Part shown: in pieces, positions 6,011 through 14,255 of the stretch | Layout: every line of letters begins with the position of its first letter | Numbering within the stretch: position 1 is the first letter of the stretch | Source of the DNA: an uncultured Collinsella sp. | GTDB taxonomy: Bacteria; Actinomycetota; Coriobacteriia; Coriobacteriales; Coriobacteriaceae | Reading direction: 5' to 3' | NCBI GenBank assembly: GCA_900550835.1 | Contig: URTP01000018.1 | Location: forward strand, 1-19,748 | DNA length: 19,748 bases | The notes under the pieces: model-generated | The model's database searches: none | The model's input: the letters and a program-made list of their open reading frames with translations, nothing else | Told to the model about the DNA's origin: nothing | Position numbers and translations under genes: made by a program

Positions 6011-6858
6011 GCGGGCTTTCAGGGCAATACCCCCTCGCCGACCTGCTCGAGTGCGCCGGCCTGGCGAGGTCGAGCTACTACTACGCGCTGTCGCACCCGA
6101 AGGCTCCCACCAGGCCCGAGCTCTGGGAGGCCGCCGCCGAGATATTCTCGCGCACCGCCAACGGGTGCGGCCACAGGCAGATCGCCATGTGCCTGCGCGC
6201 CGAGCAGGGCGTGCGCATAGCCGACAAGACGACGCTGAAGATGATGCGCGAGATGGGCATCAGCTGCGGGATCCGCCGCGAGACCGACTACCACAGGTAC
6301 AACTCGTACAGGGGCAAGGTCGGAAAGACCTTCGAGAACGTCATCGGCAGGGACTTCGCCGCCGACGGGCCGTGGGAGAAGATGGGCACCGACGTCACCG
6401 AGTTCAAGCAGCCCTGGGGCAAGGCCTACTTCGCGCCGGTCTACGATTTCGGCAGCAAGGAGATCGTCGCCTGGTCCACGTCGCTGCATCCCAACATGGC
6501 CCAGCAGCACGAGTTGCTCGACCAGCTCGTGTCCAAGATGCCCGAGGGCTCCAGGCCGGTCCTGCACTCGGACATGGGCTGGCAGTACCAGCAGGCCGGG
6601 TGGTGCAAGCGGCTGGAGGAGGCCGGCGTGGTGCAGAGCATGTCCCGGAAGGGCAACTGCATCGACAACGGCGCGACGGAGCAGGTGTTCGGCCATATGA
6701 AGGACGAGTTCTTTCGCGGAAGAAAATGGCCTTGCTTCGAAGACTTCAAGAGAGACCTGGACGAATACATCATCCATTGGAACACGAGAAGGAGGCAGGT
6801 TAAACTGAAGGGACTGACCCCGGAGGAATTCCGGAATCAGTCCCTATGTGCGGCGTAG
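6007..6858 (+). CDS. IS3-family transposase OrfB (DDE catalytic domain)
   Basis: 283 residues if counted from GTG 6007; in vivo it is mainly made as the C-terminal part of OrfAB through the frameshift at 5947-5953, and the open frame continues upstream through that site. Residues about 45-95 are the HTH_21-type region (GCGHRQIAMCLRAEQGVRIADKTTLKMM). The integrase core has Asp129 (GTDVTEF), Asp189 (LHSDMGWQY) and Glu225 (NGATEQVFGHMK), giving the D-D-35-E spacing with Lys seven residues after Glu. The tail HWNTRRRQVKLKGLTPEEFR is typical. The gene appears fully intact. Confidence 0.95.
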   Translation: MSGLSGQYPLADLLECAGLARSSYYYALSHPKAPTRPELWEAAAEIFSRTANGCGHRQIAMCLRAEQGVRIADKTTLKMMREMGISCGIRRETDYHRYNSYRGKVGKTFENVIGRDFAADGPWEKMGTDVTEFKQPWGKAYFAPVYDFGSKEIVAWSTSLHPNMAQQHELLDQLVSKMPEGSRPVLHSDMGWQYQQAGWCKRLEEAGVVQSMSRKGNCIDNGATEQVFGHMKDEFFRGRKWPCFEDFKRDLDEYIIHWNTRRRQVKLKGLTPEEFRNQSLCAA

Positions 6859-6975
6859 GCCGCTTATTAGCCCGTCCAAGAATTGGGGCGCAGTTCAGTG
6901 CGCAGCGGGGGTTCTTTCATGTCCGAGGACGCGCCGAAAGGGAAGGTCGCCCTCGGGCCGGACAGCTAAGACAGC

Positions 6976-8028
6976 TTACGCGACGGTGTAAACCCAGTTG
7001 TGCTTATCCTCGACAGCACCGGACTGGATACCAGTCAGGGTCTCGCGGAGCTTCTTCATCACGGGGCCGATCTCGGTGTAGCCAGCCGGGAAGGTCACGG
7101 TCTCGTCGGCACCGTAAACCTTGTTGTCGATCTCGCCGACCGGGGAGATGACGGCAGCGGTGCCGCACAGGCCGCACTCGACAAAGGTACCGGCCTTGAC
7201 CTCGGCCCACTCGACGGGACGCTGGTCAACGGTCATGCCCAGGTCCTGAGCAACCTGAACGAGCGAACGGCGGGTGATAGAGGGCAGGATGGAGTCGGTG
7301 TGCGACTGCGGAACGACGAGGGTGCCGTCCTCCTTCACGAACAGCACGTTGGCGCCGCCGGTCTCCTCGACATAGGTGCGGGACTCGGAGTCGAGATACA
7401 GGTTCTCGGCATAGCCCTCGCGGTGAGCCTCCATCGTGGGCTTGAGGGACATGGCGTAGTTCAGGCCGGCCTTGATGTTGCCGGTGCCGTGCGGTGCGGC
7501 GCGGTCGTACTCGGAAACGCGCAGCTTGACGGGCTTGAGGCCACCCTTAAAGTACGGACCGACCGGGGTCACGAGAATGCGGAACGTGTACTCAGGAGCG
7601 GGAGCCACGCCGATCACGTCACCAGAGCCGATCATAAACGGACGCACGTACAGGGTTGCACCGGAGCCGAAGGGCGGAACCCAGGCGGCGTTGGCAGAAA
7701 CGACCTGCTTGACGGCCTCGACAAACTTGTCCTTGGGGAACGGGGGCATCTCGAGGCGCTGGGCAGAGTTATACATACGCTCAGCGTTCATGTCGGGACG
7801 GAAGCAGACGATGCTGCCGTCCTCGGCGGTGTAGGCCTTCAGGCCCTCAAAGACCTCCTGGCAGTAATGGAAGATGCCGCCGCACTCGGAAACATGCAGG
7901 GTGTGGTCGGTGGTCAGGCCGCCCTCGTCCCACTCGCCATCCTTCCAATGAGCCTCGTAGCTGTAATCGGTTTTCATGTAGCCAAAGCCGAGGCTACCCC
8001 AATCGATATCCTTCTTCTCGACAGTCAT
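6976..8028 (-). CDS. ilvE: Branched-chain amino acid aminotransferase
   Basis: 350 residues, class IV fold PLP enzyme of the longer BCAT type. It interconverts leucine, isoleucine and valine with their 2-oxo acids using glutamate/2-oxoglutarate, in the cytoplasm. Lys186 in GTGNIKAGLNYAMS is the PLP lysine. Other family blocks are QEVFEGLKAY, CFRPDMNAERM, LYVRPFMIGSGD, YVEETGGANVLFV and VECGLCGTAAVISPVG. The start at 8028 is chosen for AAGGAGCGACAT just upstream; the open frame reaches 8178 without another ribosome site. It is monocistronic, convergent with the IS, and has dedA upstream on the same strand behind a terminator-like hairpin. Confidence 0.95.
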   Translation of the reverse strand: MTVEKKDIDWGSLGFGYMKTDYSYEAHWKDGEWDEGGLTTDHTLHVSECGGIFHYCQEVFEGLKAYTAEDGSIVCFRPDMNAERMYNSAQRLEMPPFPKDKFVEAVKQVVSANAAWVPPFGSGATLYVRPFMIGSGDVIGVAPAPEYTFRILVTPVGPYFKGGLKPVKLRVSEYDRAAPHGTGNIKAGLNYAMSLKPTMEAHREGYAENLYLDSESRTYVEETGGANVLFVKEDGTLVVPQSHTDSILPSITRRSLVQVAQDLGMTVDQRPVEWAEVKAGTFVECGLCGTAAVISPVGEIDNKVYGADETVTFPAGYTEIGPVMKKLRETLTGIQSGAVEDKHNWVYTVA

Positions 8029-8257
8029 ATGTCGCTCCTTACATACACAGTTGCATACTCGCGAACCCGCACGCAAAGACCGAAGCCGACCGCGTCGCAA
8101 CGTCGCACGCCCGGAGCGTAGAGCCGGACGGGGCACGCGAACGGCATCAAAGCCGATGGCACGTCGATTCGCATGCACGAGATTGTACTCCCCGTACGCG
8201 TCTGATAAAACGCTTTTCTTTAACTAAGTAAAGTATTTTCATTTGACCGAAGCAGAA
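8029..8257 (-). promoter_or_regulatory. ilvE leader and probable promoter
   Basis: A -10-like TACAAT on the minus strand (8187-8182) would give a leader of about 145 nt. The -35 region is poor (T-rich, about 17 bp upstream). The leader is GC-rich and can fold, but I see no T-box motif, no leader peptide rich in Leu/Ile/Val codons and no terminator/antiterminator pair. No gene is supported in this stretch. Confidence 0.35.
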
Positions 8258-8287
8258 AGGCCCGCCACCGTAAAGGGTGACGGGCCT
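8258..8287 (-). terminator. Terminator of dedA
   Basis: AGGCCCGCCACC (8258-8269) pairs with GGTGACGGGCCT (8276-8287) with one mismatch. The minus strand continues TTCTGCTT, a modest T-rich tail. It lies 30 bp beyond the dedA stop and separates it from ilvE. Confidence 0.6.
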
Positions 8288-8316
8288 CAACGGCACGGTT
8301 TGCGCGCTGGCTCGAG

Positions 8317-8964
8317 CTACGCGTTCTTTTTGCCCAGCTTAGCCTTAACCAGACCGACCACGGTCGGGATGATCGACACGGCGACGATGCCGATAATCAG
8401 CAGCTCAAAGTGCTCCTGCACAAAGGGAATGCCGCCAAAGAAGTAGCCCAACAGCGTAAAGACCGTCGACCAGGTAATGCCGCCCAGCACGTTAAAGATG
8501 ACAAAGTTGCGCCAATGCATGCCGCCCATGCCGGCGATGAAGGGCACAAAGGTGCGGATAAACGGGAAGAAGCGACCCAGGAAGATGGCCAGGTGGCCCC
8601 ATTTGTCCAGGAATTCCTCGGACTTTTTGATGCGCTCGGGCGTCATGGCCTTCACCTTGCCCGAGGCGATGATCTTTTGGCCAAAGAAATGACCGATCAT
8701 AAAGTTGCACTGATCGCCCAAGATGGCAGCCGTCCATGCGACGGCCAGCAGAGCCACGATGTTAAAGCCGCCGTTGTGGGCAAAGAAACCCGAGGCAAAC
8801 AGCAGCGAATCGCCGGGAAGGAACGGGAAGAACACCACGCCCGTCTCGATAAAGATGATCAGGAACACGCAGCCATAGGCCATAAGCGGGCCGGCAGCGA
8901 TCCAGCTGGCGATCGCGGTGCGCGGATCCTTAAGCAGCTCGGCGATAAAATTGATGAAACCCAT
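8317..8964 (-). CDS. DedA-family membrane protein
   Basis: 215 residues, multi-pass membrane protein. Family hallmarks are the amphipathic/re-entrant FFPFLPGDSLLFASGFFA, GDQCNFMIGHFFGQK, and GRFFPFIRTFVPFIAGMGGMHWRNFVIFNVLGGITWS. DedA/SNARE-associated (VTT) proteins are linked to lipid flipping (undecaprenyl-phosphate or phosphatidylethanolamine), proton balance and drug tolerance; which applies here is not visible. The start at 8964 has GAGAGG upstream; the in-frame start at 9033 is rejected for lack of a ribosome site. A TATACT -10-like box lies at 9016-9011 on the minus strand. The gene is divergent from cysE. Confidence 0.9.
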   Translation of the reverse strand: MGFINFIAELLKDPRTAIASWIAAGPLMAYGCVFLIIFIETGVVFFPFLPGDSLLFASGFFAHNGGFNIVALLAVAWTAAILGDQCNFMIGHFFGQKIIASGKVKAMTPERIKKSEEFLDKWGHLAIFLGRFFPFIRTFVPFIAGMGGMHWRNFVIFNVLGGITWSTVFTLLGYFFGGIPFVQEHFELLIIGIVAVSIIPTVVGLVKAKLGKKNA

Positions 8965-9141
8965 GAAGTAAAACCTCTCAGTTGTGGGCGCGGACACGTC
9001 CAAGTTGACCAGTATACGGTTGTGACGCGGCAACGCACACGACCTTACAAAAGCGTGACTTCATTACCAGCAAGTTTGCATAATTGACACCTGTCGCGCA
9101 AAGCCGAGCAAGATTGCTCTTCCTAATCCCTAGCGAATCGC

Positions 9142-9147
9142 TATACT
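9142..9147 (+). promoter_or_regulatory. -10 box of the cysE promoter
   Basis: TATACT lies 42 bp before the cysE start. No good -35 box is found at 16-18 bp; TTGCTC at 9114-9119 is 22 bp away. A divergent TATACT for dedA lies at 9016-9011, so the two promoters are back to back. Confidence 0.35.
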
Positions 9148-9188
9148 TTATTGAATTGCATTGTCGCGGCGCTAAGGGAGGGCGGCCG

Positions 9189-9893
9189 GTGAGCTTTATC
9201 AATACCATTCGCGAGGACATCAAGACCGTCCAGGCACAGGACCCCGCCGCGCAAAACGGCCTAGTCATCTTCCTTTCTTACCCCGGCCTGCACGCCAAGT
9301 GGAACCACGTGCCCGAGCACTGGCGGGGGGAACATGGACAGCGCTCGCTCGCCCGCGTGCTCTCGCAAATCACCCGCCATATCACTGGCGTCGAGATTCA
9401 TCCTGCCGCACAGATCGGCAAGCATTTCTTTATCGACCACGCCATGGGCGTTGTCATCGGCGAAACCGCCATTGTGGGCGACAACTGCGTGCTCTATCAG
9501 GGCGTCACACTTGGCGGCACCGGCAACGAGACCGGCAAGCGCCACCCCACCCTGGGCAACAACGTCACCGTGGGCACAGGCGCCAAGGTGCTCGGCAACA
9601 TTCGCATCGGCAACAACGTCAAGATCGGCGGCAACTCGGTCGTCGTCAAAGACGTGCCCGATAACTGCACCGTCGTGGGCGTGCCAGGCCGCATCATCAA
9701 GCGCAACGGCTGCCGCGTGTTCGAAGAAAGCTTCGATGCCAAGCAGCATCGCGAATACATGCCCGACGATGCCGCCGAGCAGAGTGCCCTCAACCGCCAG
9801 GGCATCACCGAGAATGCCCGCCGCGTCAAGGAACTCGAGCGAGAGGTGGCCGAGCTCAAGGCCCTCGTCACCAAGCTCGTGGACGAGCGCTAG
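9189..9893 (+). CDS. cysE: Serine O-acetyltransferase
   Basis: 234 residues, similar to the short CysE of Bacillus. It acetylates L-serine with acetyl-CoA to O-acetylserine, the first step of cysteine synthesis. The left-handed beta-helix hexapeptide repeats run from about residue 66 to 170. Glu69 (VEIHP) and His84 (FIDHAMG) form the expected catalytic pair. GVVIGETA, YQGVTLGGTG and KRHPTLG are signature blocks. The C-terminal helix ARRVKELEREVAELKALVTKL is a coiled coil, seen also in Firmicute CysE. The start is GTG 9189, preceded by AAGGGAGGG; the open frame upstream to 9084 has no ribosome site. No cysK lies nearby. Confidence 0.93.
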   Translation: MSFINTIREDIKTVQAQDPAAQNGLVIFLSYPGLHAKWNHVPEHWRGEHGQRSLARVLSQITRHITGVEIHPAAQIGKHFFIDHAMGVVIGETAIVGDNCVLYQGVTLGGTGNETGKRHPTLGNNVTVGTGAKVLGNIRIGNNVKIGGNSVVVKDVPDNCTVVGVPGRIIKRNGCRVFEESFDAKQHREYMPDDAAEQSALNRQGITENARRVKELEREVAELKALVTKLVDER

Positions 9894-9929
9894 AGGCGGA
9901 CGGCCACCGACAACATTGACGCCAACGCA

Positions 9930-9964
9930 AAGGCGCGCCAGGGAATCCATCCCCGGCGCGCCTT
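9930..9964. terminator. Bidirectional terminator between cysE and the ABC exporter operon
   Basis: AAGGCGCGCC (9930-9939) pairs perfectly with GGCGCGCCTT (9955-9964), and GGGA/TCCC pair inside. The plus strand follows with ATTTCT. It lies between the convergent ends of cysE and the minus-strand ABC operon. Confidence 0.7.
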
Positions 9965-9971
9965 ATTTCTG

Positions 9972-10003
9972 ATGTGACATGCGGGACTGTCCCTTTGTCA
10001 CAT
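9972..10003 (+). repeat. GGGAC-core palindromic element 1
   Basis: ATGTGAC (9972-9978) pairs with GTCACAT (9997-10003). The interior holds the core GGGACTGTCCCTTT (9983-9996), whose own GGGA/TCCC can pair. The core fits the pattern found at 15558-15571 and 19677-19690, although the stems differ. The right end touches the last base of the minus-strand ABC gene. Confidence 0.5.
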
Positions 10004-12015
10004 TATGCGAATTGGCTCAGGTAGAGGTCGGCGTAGGCGCCCTCGGCAGCCAGCAGCTCCTTGTGCGTTCCCTGCTCGATAATGTTGCCGTGATCCATAA
10101 CCAAGATCAGGTCGGCATCCACAATCGTCGACAGGCGATGCGCGATCACAAAGCTCGTGCGGCCGCGCATGAGCGCGTCCATGGCGCGGCCGATGGCAAG
10201 CTCGGTGCGCGTATCCACGCTCGACGTCGCCTCGTCCAGGATGAGAATCGCCGGGTTGTTGAGCAGCACGCGTGCGATGGTTAGCAGCTGACGCTGGCCC
10301 TGGCTGATGCTTTCGGCATCGTTGGCTACGCGCGTGTCGTAGCCCTGAGGCATGGTGCGCACAAAGAAGTCGACCTGGGCGGCGCGAGCGGCCGCAACAA
10401 TCTCCTCGCGCGTTGCCTCGGGGCAGCCGTAGGCGATGTTCTCGGCAATCGTGCCGTCGAACAGCCAGGCATCCTGTAGCACCATACCAAACTGCTGCCG
10501 TAGCTCGCCGCGGTCCATGAGGCGCGTATCCACGCCGTCGAGCGTAATGCGGCCGCCGTCGATCTCGTAGAAGCGCATGAGCAGGTTGATGAGCGTCGTC
10601 TTGCCTGCGCCCGTGGTTCCCACCACGGCAATCTTCTGGCCCGGCTCGGCGGTAAACGACACGTCGCGCATGAGCGGCTTGTCGGGCGAATAACCAAAGC
10701 GCACGTGCTCAAAGGAGACGCGGCCCTCCACGCGACCCGGCAGATTGGCAGCCTCGCCCGGCTGCGGATCGGCCTCCATCTCGGGCTCATCGAGCAGGTC
10801 GAACACGCGCTCCGCACTCGCCAGCGCGCTCTGCAGCGAGTTGAAAGTGAACGACAGCTGCGTCATGGGTTCGGACGCCTCGTAGATAAACTGGAAGAAC
10901 GCCTGGAACACGCCGACGGTCATGTGACCGGCGACCAGCATGCTGCAGCCCACGAGCGCAATCACGATCTGCGCCAGGCGACCGATAAAGCGAACCGCGG
11001 GTCCGACGGCGTTGATCATAAAGTCGGCCTTGGTACTCACGCGCGCCAGCTCGCCCGAGGCCTCGTGCACCTCGGCAGAGCTCTGGTGCTCACGGTTGAA
11101 TGCGCGAATCACCAAACGGCCCGAATAGCCCTCCTCGACCGCGCTCGTGATTTTGGACACCCATTCCTGACGCTCGCCCGTCACATCATGCGTACGGCGC
11201 GAAACCACCTTGGTCACCAGCAGCGATACCGCCGTAAAACCAAAAAAGATCAACGTGAGCCTAACGCTATAGACGAACATCATGATGATGGCGCCCGTCA
11301 CGGTACCGATCGATACCAGCAGCTGCAGCAATCCGCGCTGCATACTCTCGGACATCTTGTCCAAGTCGTTGGTCGCGCGGCTGACCACCTCACCGGGGCG
11401 ATGTGCGTCAAAGTAGGCGAGCGGCAGGCGGCTGAGCTTTTGCGCGATGCGGTTGCGCAGACGCAGGTTGAGGCGTTCGGCCACGCTCGACATCAAAAAG
11501 CTCTGGAGCGCATAGAACGAGGCAGCGGCAGTCCAGATCATAAAGTAGACGAAGATGGTCTTGCCGCAGTTCTCCCAGGTGATGTTGAAGGTGGTTCCGT
11601 TGGCAAACGCCACCTGCATATGCCCCCACAGCTCGTCGATGACGTGAGCGCTGTACGCCGGCGCGGCGGTGTTAAAGATGACGTAGAACACGATGCTCGC
11701 AAACACGATGTAAAAGCGCCAATGGTCGCCGGCGGCCTCGCCCCACAAGCGGCGCACCGTCGCCCAGGTATCCCGGGGCGTCTCGTCCTCGTCTTCGTCG
11801 TCCACGTCGCGCATGCGTTCTGCCTCGGCGCGGGCGCGCTCGTCCTCGGCGCGCTCGTTTTCCTCGTAGAGCGCCTGGCGGCGGGCCTCGCGCTCGGCCG
11901 CCTTGATGGCGTCATCCAGCTCGAGCACCGCGGCAGCCTGGTCGACCGTTTTCTCAGCGGCGTCCGAATCGTTCGAATCGATAGCATCGCTGCACTTCTT
12001 GAGCTCCTCGGTCAT
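10003..12015 (-). CDS. ABC exporter half-transporter, catalytically canonical subunit
   Basis: 670 residues: transmembrane domain (about 100-400) then nucleotide-binding domain (about 430-660). Walker A is GTTGAGKTT (466-474), Walker B LILDE with catalytic Glu595, switch His626 (IAHRLST). The signature is SISQGQ (569-574), not the consensus LSGGQ. Residues 1-95 are an unusual hydrophilic extension rich in Glu, Asp and Arg (EREARRQALYEENERAEDE, then DVDDEDEDE), probably helical or coiled coil in the cytoplasm. The start is ATG 12015, with GGAGG eight bases upstream; a GTG at 12024 overlaps that ribosome site. It lies one base after the partner gene, consistent with a translationally coupled heterodimer. 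Substrate unknown; a drug, peptide or lipid exporter of the BmrCD/LmrCD/TM287-288 type is likely. Confidence 0.9.
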   Translation of the reverse strand: MTEELKKCSDAIDSNDSDAAEKTVDQAAAVLELDDAIKAAEREARRQALYEENERAEDERARAEAERMRDVDDEDEDETPRDTWATVRRLWGEAAGDHWRFYIVFASIVFYVIFNTAAPAYSAHVIDELWGHMQVAFANGTTFNITWENCGKTIFVYFMIWTAAASFYALQSFLMSSVAERLNLRLRNRIAQKLSRLPLAYFDAHRPGEVVSRATNDLDKMSESMQRGLLQLLVSIGTVTGAIIMMFVYSVRLTLIFFGFTAVSLLVTKVVSRRTHDVTGERQEWVSKITSAVEEGYSGRLVIRAFNREHQSSAEVHEASGELARVSTKADFMINAVGPAVRFIGRLAQIVIALVGCSMLVAGHMTVGVFQAFFQFIYEASEPMTQLSFTFNSLQSALASAERVFDLLDEPEMEADPQPGEAANLPGRVEGRVSFEHVRFGYSPDKPLMRDVSFTAEPGQKIAVVGTTGAGKTTLINLLMRFYEIDGGRITLDGVDTRLMDRGELRQQFGMVLQDAWLFDGTIAENIAYGCPEATREEIVAAARAAQVDFFVRTMPQGYDTRVANDAESISQGQRQLLTIARVLLNNPAILILDEATSSVDTRTELAIGRAMDALMRGRTSFVIAHRLSTIVDADLILVMDHGNIIEQGTHKELLAAEGAYADLYLSQFA

Positions 12016-12016
12016 G

Positions 12017-13753
12017 CTACTCACCTCCCTTCATCTGCGACTCCGCGATGGCGCGGTATACCTCACAGGTTTCCATAAGCTCGCCATGCGTGCCCAAGCC
12101 CACGACCTCGCCATCCTTGAGCACGACAATCTGGTCGGCGTGCAGAATCGTCGAGATGCGCTGCGCGATGATAAGCACCGCGGCGTCGCGCGTCTCGTCC
12201 TGCAGCGCATGGCGCAGGGCCGCATCGGTCTTAAAGTCCAGGGCCGAAAAACTGTCGTCGAAGATATACAGGTCGGCGCGCTTCATGAGCGCGCGAGCAA
12301 TGGCCAGGCGCTGGCGCTGACCACCCGAGAAGTTCGTACCGCCCTGGGCCACCGGGGTATCGAGTCCCTGCGGCTGATCGAGCACAAAGGTGCTCTGGGC
12401 AACCTCAAGCGCATGAAGCATGTCGGCCTCGGTCGCGTCTTCGTTGCCAAAGCGCAGATTACTTGCCACCGTGCCCGAGAACAGCCATGCCTTCTGCGGC
12501 ACATAGGCGATGCGCCCGCGAATCTCGTCTTGCGAAAGCTCGCGCAGATCGACGCCGCCCAGGCGAATGGCGCCCTTGGTGGCATCGTGGAAGCGCAGCA
12601 GAAGCTTTGCCACCGTCGACTTGCCCGATCCCGTCGAGCCCACGATCGCGGTCGTCTGGCCGCGGCGACAGGTAAAGTTCAGATCGCACAGCGTGTCCTC
12701 GTCGGCATCGTCAAAACGAAACGACATGTGATCGAACACGGCGACCGCATCCGATTCGTCCTTTGAGTCGGACGTGCTCGCGTCGAGCGTGCGTTCGCCA
12801 TCCACGATACTCGGCTCAATCTCCAGCACCTGCTGCGCGCGGTTCAGACATGCGGCGGCGCGCGGGAGTGTCAGCACCACCATCTGCGCCATCATCACAA
12901 AGAACAGAATCAGGATCGCGTACTCCAGCACGGCCGAGATGCTGCCGATTTGCATCGCATGGGCGCCCACGCGGTTGCCGCCCACCCACAGCACCGCCAC
13001 CTCGGCAATGTTCATCAAAAAGAAGCTGGAGCTGTCGAGCCCCACAAAAAGGTGGTTGACCTTAATGGCGTTGTCCGCGTACTCGCTAAACACCTCGTCC
13101 AAGCGCTGCTCCTCGTGGCGCTCTTTATTAAAGGCGCGGATGACGCGAACGCCCACGATGTTCTCGCGCAGCACCACGTTCATGCGGTCGATAAAGCTCT
13201 GCAGGCGCATAAAGATCGGCGCGGCGTTAGCGACCGTAAAGACCGCCGCCACCAGCACGATCGCAACCACGACGCCCAGCAGCGTGCCCATGGCGGGATC
13301 GATGAGCCAGGCAAAGATGATGCCCGCCACGGCCAAAAACGGCACCGGCAGCACCAGTTGAATCGTCTGCAGAATCGCCTGCTGGATCACGTTGATGTCG
13401 TTGAGCGAACGCGTGATCATCGAGCCCGTGCCAAAGCACTCAAAGTCGCTGGCAGACAGCTCAAGCGACTTGTCGTAGACGGCGTTGCGGATATCGCAGG
13501 CCACGTTGGCGGCCAGGCGCGCCGAAAGATAGCAGCCCAGCACCGCGCCGCCGCTGGCCATGCCGGTCGCAATAAGCATGTAGAGGCCGTTGCGCAGGAT
13601 GTAGTCGACATCGCCCGTGGTGATGCCGGTGTTGACCATGTTCGCCAGCATCGTGGGAACCAACAGCGTACCGACGTTGTCGATTAGCAGCACCAACAAC
13701 GTCACCGCGACAAGCCCGCGATACGGCTTCATAAACCTCATTAAGAGTCGCAC
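12017..13753 (-). CDS. ABC exporter half-transporter, degenerate-site subunit
   Basis: 578 residues: six predicted membrane helices in about 1-310, then a nucleotide-binding domain. Walker A GSTGSGKST (372-380) and signature FSGGQ (475-479) are consensus. In Walker B, LYIFDDS, the catalytic Glu is Asp500, and the switch His is Gln531 (IIAQRIST). In known heterodimeric exporters such losses define the degenerate ATP site, which pairs with the non-consensus signature of the partner; the match with the SISQGQ partner is exactly that pattern. The start is GTG 13753, with AAGGAG ten bases upstream, overlapping the end of the MarR gene by 13 bp; an ATG at 13741 overlapping the MarR stop is the alternative. 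Confidence 0.9.
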   Translation of the reverse strand: MRLLMRFMKPYRGLVAVTLLVLLIDNVGTLLVPTMLANMVNTGITTGDVDYILRNGLYMLIATGMASGGAVLGCYLSARLAANVACDIRNAVYDKSLELSASDFECFGTGSMITRSLNDINVIQQAILQTIQLVLPVPFLAVAGIIFAWLIDPAMGTLLGVVVAIVLVAAVFTVANAAPIFMRLQSFIDRMNVVLRENIVGVRVIRAFNKERHEEQRLDEVFSEYADNAIKVNHLFVGLDSSSFFLMNIAEVAVLWVGGNRVGAHAMQIGSISAVLEYAILILFFVMMAQMVVLTLPRAAACLNRAQQVLEIEPSIVDGERTLDASTSDSKDESDAVAVFDHMSFRFDDADEDTLCDLNFTCRRGQTTAIVGSTGSGKSTVAKLLLRFHDATKGAIRLGGVDLRELSQDEIRGRIAYVPQKAWLFSGTVASNLRFGNEDATEADMLHALEVAQSTFVLDQPQGLDTPVAQGGTNFSGGQRQRLAIARALMKRADLYIFDDSFSALDFKTDAALRHALQDETRDAAVLIIAQRISTILHADQIVVLKDGEVVGLGTHGELMETCEVYRAIAESQMKGGE

Positions 13754-14241
13754 GACTCCCCCTCTCCTTGATTCTCGGCCTGGCTCTCGGCAGCGATATG
13801 CTGCTTAAAGGCATCGCACTCATCGCCGAGCGCATGGGAAAATTTTCCGATTAGGCGCATGATTTCGCGTTGTTCCCAGGGCTCGAGCACTTCGAAAGCC
13901 TGTTGCTCGGCTTCTTGCGCCGGCAGCGCATATTGCTCGGCAAACCGCATGCCCGCTTCGGTCAAACACACAACCTTGTTCTTACGGCTGCCTTCGGCAA
14001 ACTCCAACGTTGCGAAGCCCCGCGCCGTCAAGGTTTTAATTGCCGAGTTGATAGTCTGCTTGCTGTAGAACCATTCGCTTGTCAGACGGCTTACGGCAAC
14101 ACTGCCGCCCGCCGTGCTGGTATCGACGAGCATCCAGTAAGCGCAGTCCGAAAGACCGCAGGCGCGCGAGAACTCCGAATAAATATGGTCGAGTCCATTG
14201 AGCAACCGGTCGAAGTCGACCAGTGTAACAGCGCTATTCAT
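13741..14241 (-). CDS. MarR-family transcriptional regulator of the ABC exporter operon
   Basis: 166 residues, the MarR size. A winged helix is visible at about 45-105: VAVSRLTSEWFYSKQTINSAIKTLTARGFATLEFAEGSRKNKVVCLTEAG, with the basic wing GSRKNK. MarR proteins bind DNA as dimers and often repress exporters until a small molecule binds. It is the first gene of the operon and overlaps the exporter gene, so it most likely controls its own transcription together with the exporter. GTGGGA precedes the ATG. The C-terminal 20 residues are polar and acidic. Confidence 0.9.
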   Translation of the reverse strand: MNSAVTLVDFDRLLNGLDHIYSEFSRACGLSDCAYWMLVDTSTAGGSVAVSRLTSEWFYSKQTINSAIKTLTARGFATLEFAEGSRKNKVVCLTEAGMRFAEQYALPAQEAEQQAFEVLEPWEQREIMRLIGKFSHALGDECDAFKQHIAAESQAENQGEGESCDS

Positions 14242-14255
14242 CTATCCCACCATTC

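Larger units (their letters stand above)
5449..6897 (+). mobile_element. Complete IS3-family (IS150-like) insertion sequence
   Basis: A 1449-bp element bounded by 24-bp imperfect terminal inverted repeats: left 5449-5472 (TGAACTGC...TTCTTGGAC) and right 6874-6897, 21 of 24 matching, with the 5'-TG...CA-3' ends typical of the group. It carries two overlapping frames, orfA and orfB, joined by an A7 slippery site, and all catalytic residues are intact. It lies between the convergent transaldolase copy 2 and ilvE, disrupting neither. The flanks (CTGAT on the left, GTGCG on the right) show no 3-5 bp target duplication. Confidence 0.95.

Noticed and set aside
5446..6900. A target-site duplication around the IS
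   Set aside because: The 3-5 bp next to each end do not match for any reasonable placement of the ends.
6919..6969. A 16-codon mini-gene (MSEDAPKGKVALGPDS) between the IS and ilvE
   Set aside because: Very short, with only a G-run as ribosome site and no context; it may be a remnant but nothing supports expression.
7000..8121. A 373-codon open frame on the plus strand opposite ilvE
   Set aside because: It is the mirror of a clearly conserved aminotransferase on the other strand, has no ribosome site and a composition typical of antisense frames in GC-rich DNA.
8029..8257. A T-box or attenuator controlling ilvE
   Set aside because: I found no T-box sequence, no branched-chain-rich leader peptide and no terminator/antiterminator pair in the leader.
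10705..12078. A 457-codon plus-strand frame opposite the ABC exporter gene
   Set aside because: It lies antisense to a canonical transporter, is rich in His, Arg and Gln without any domain, and lacks translation signals.
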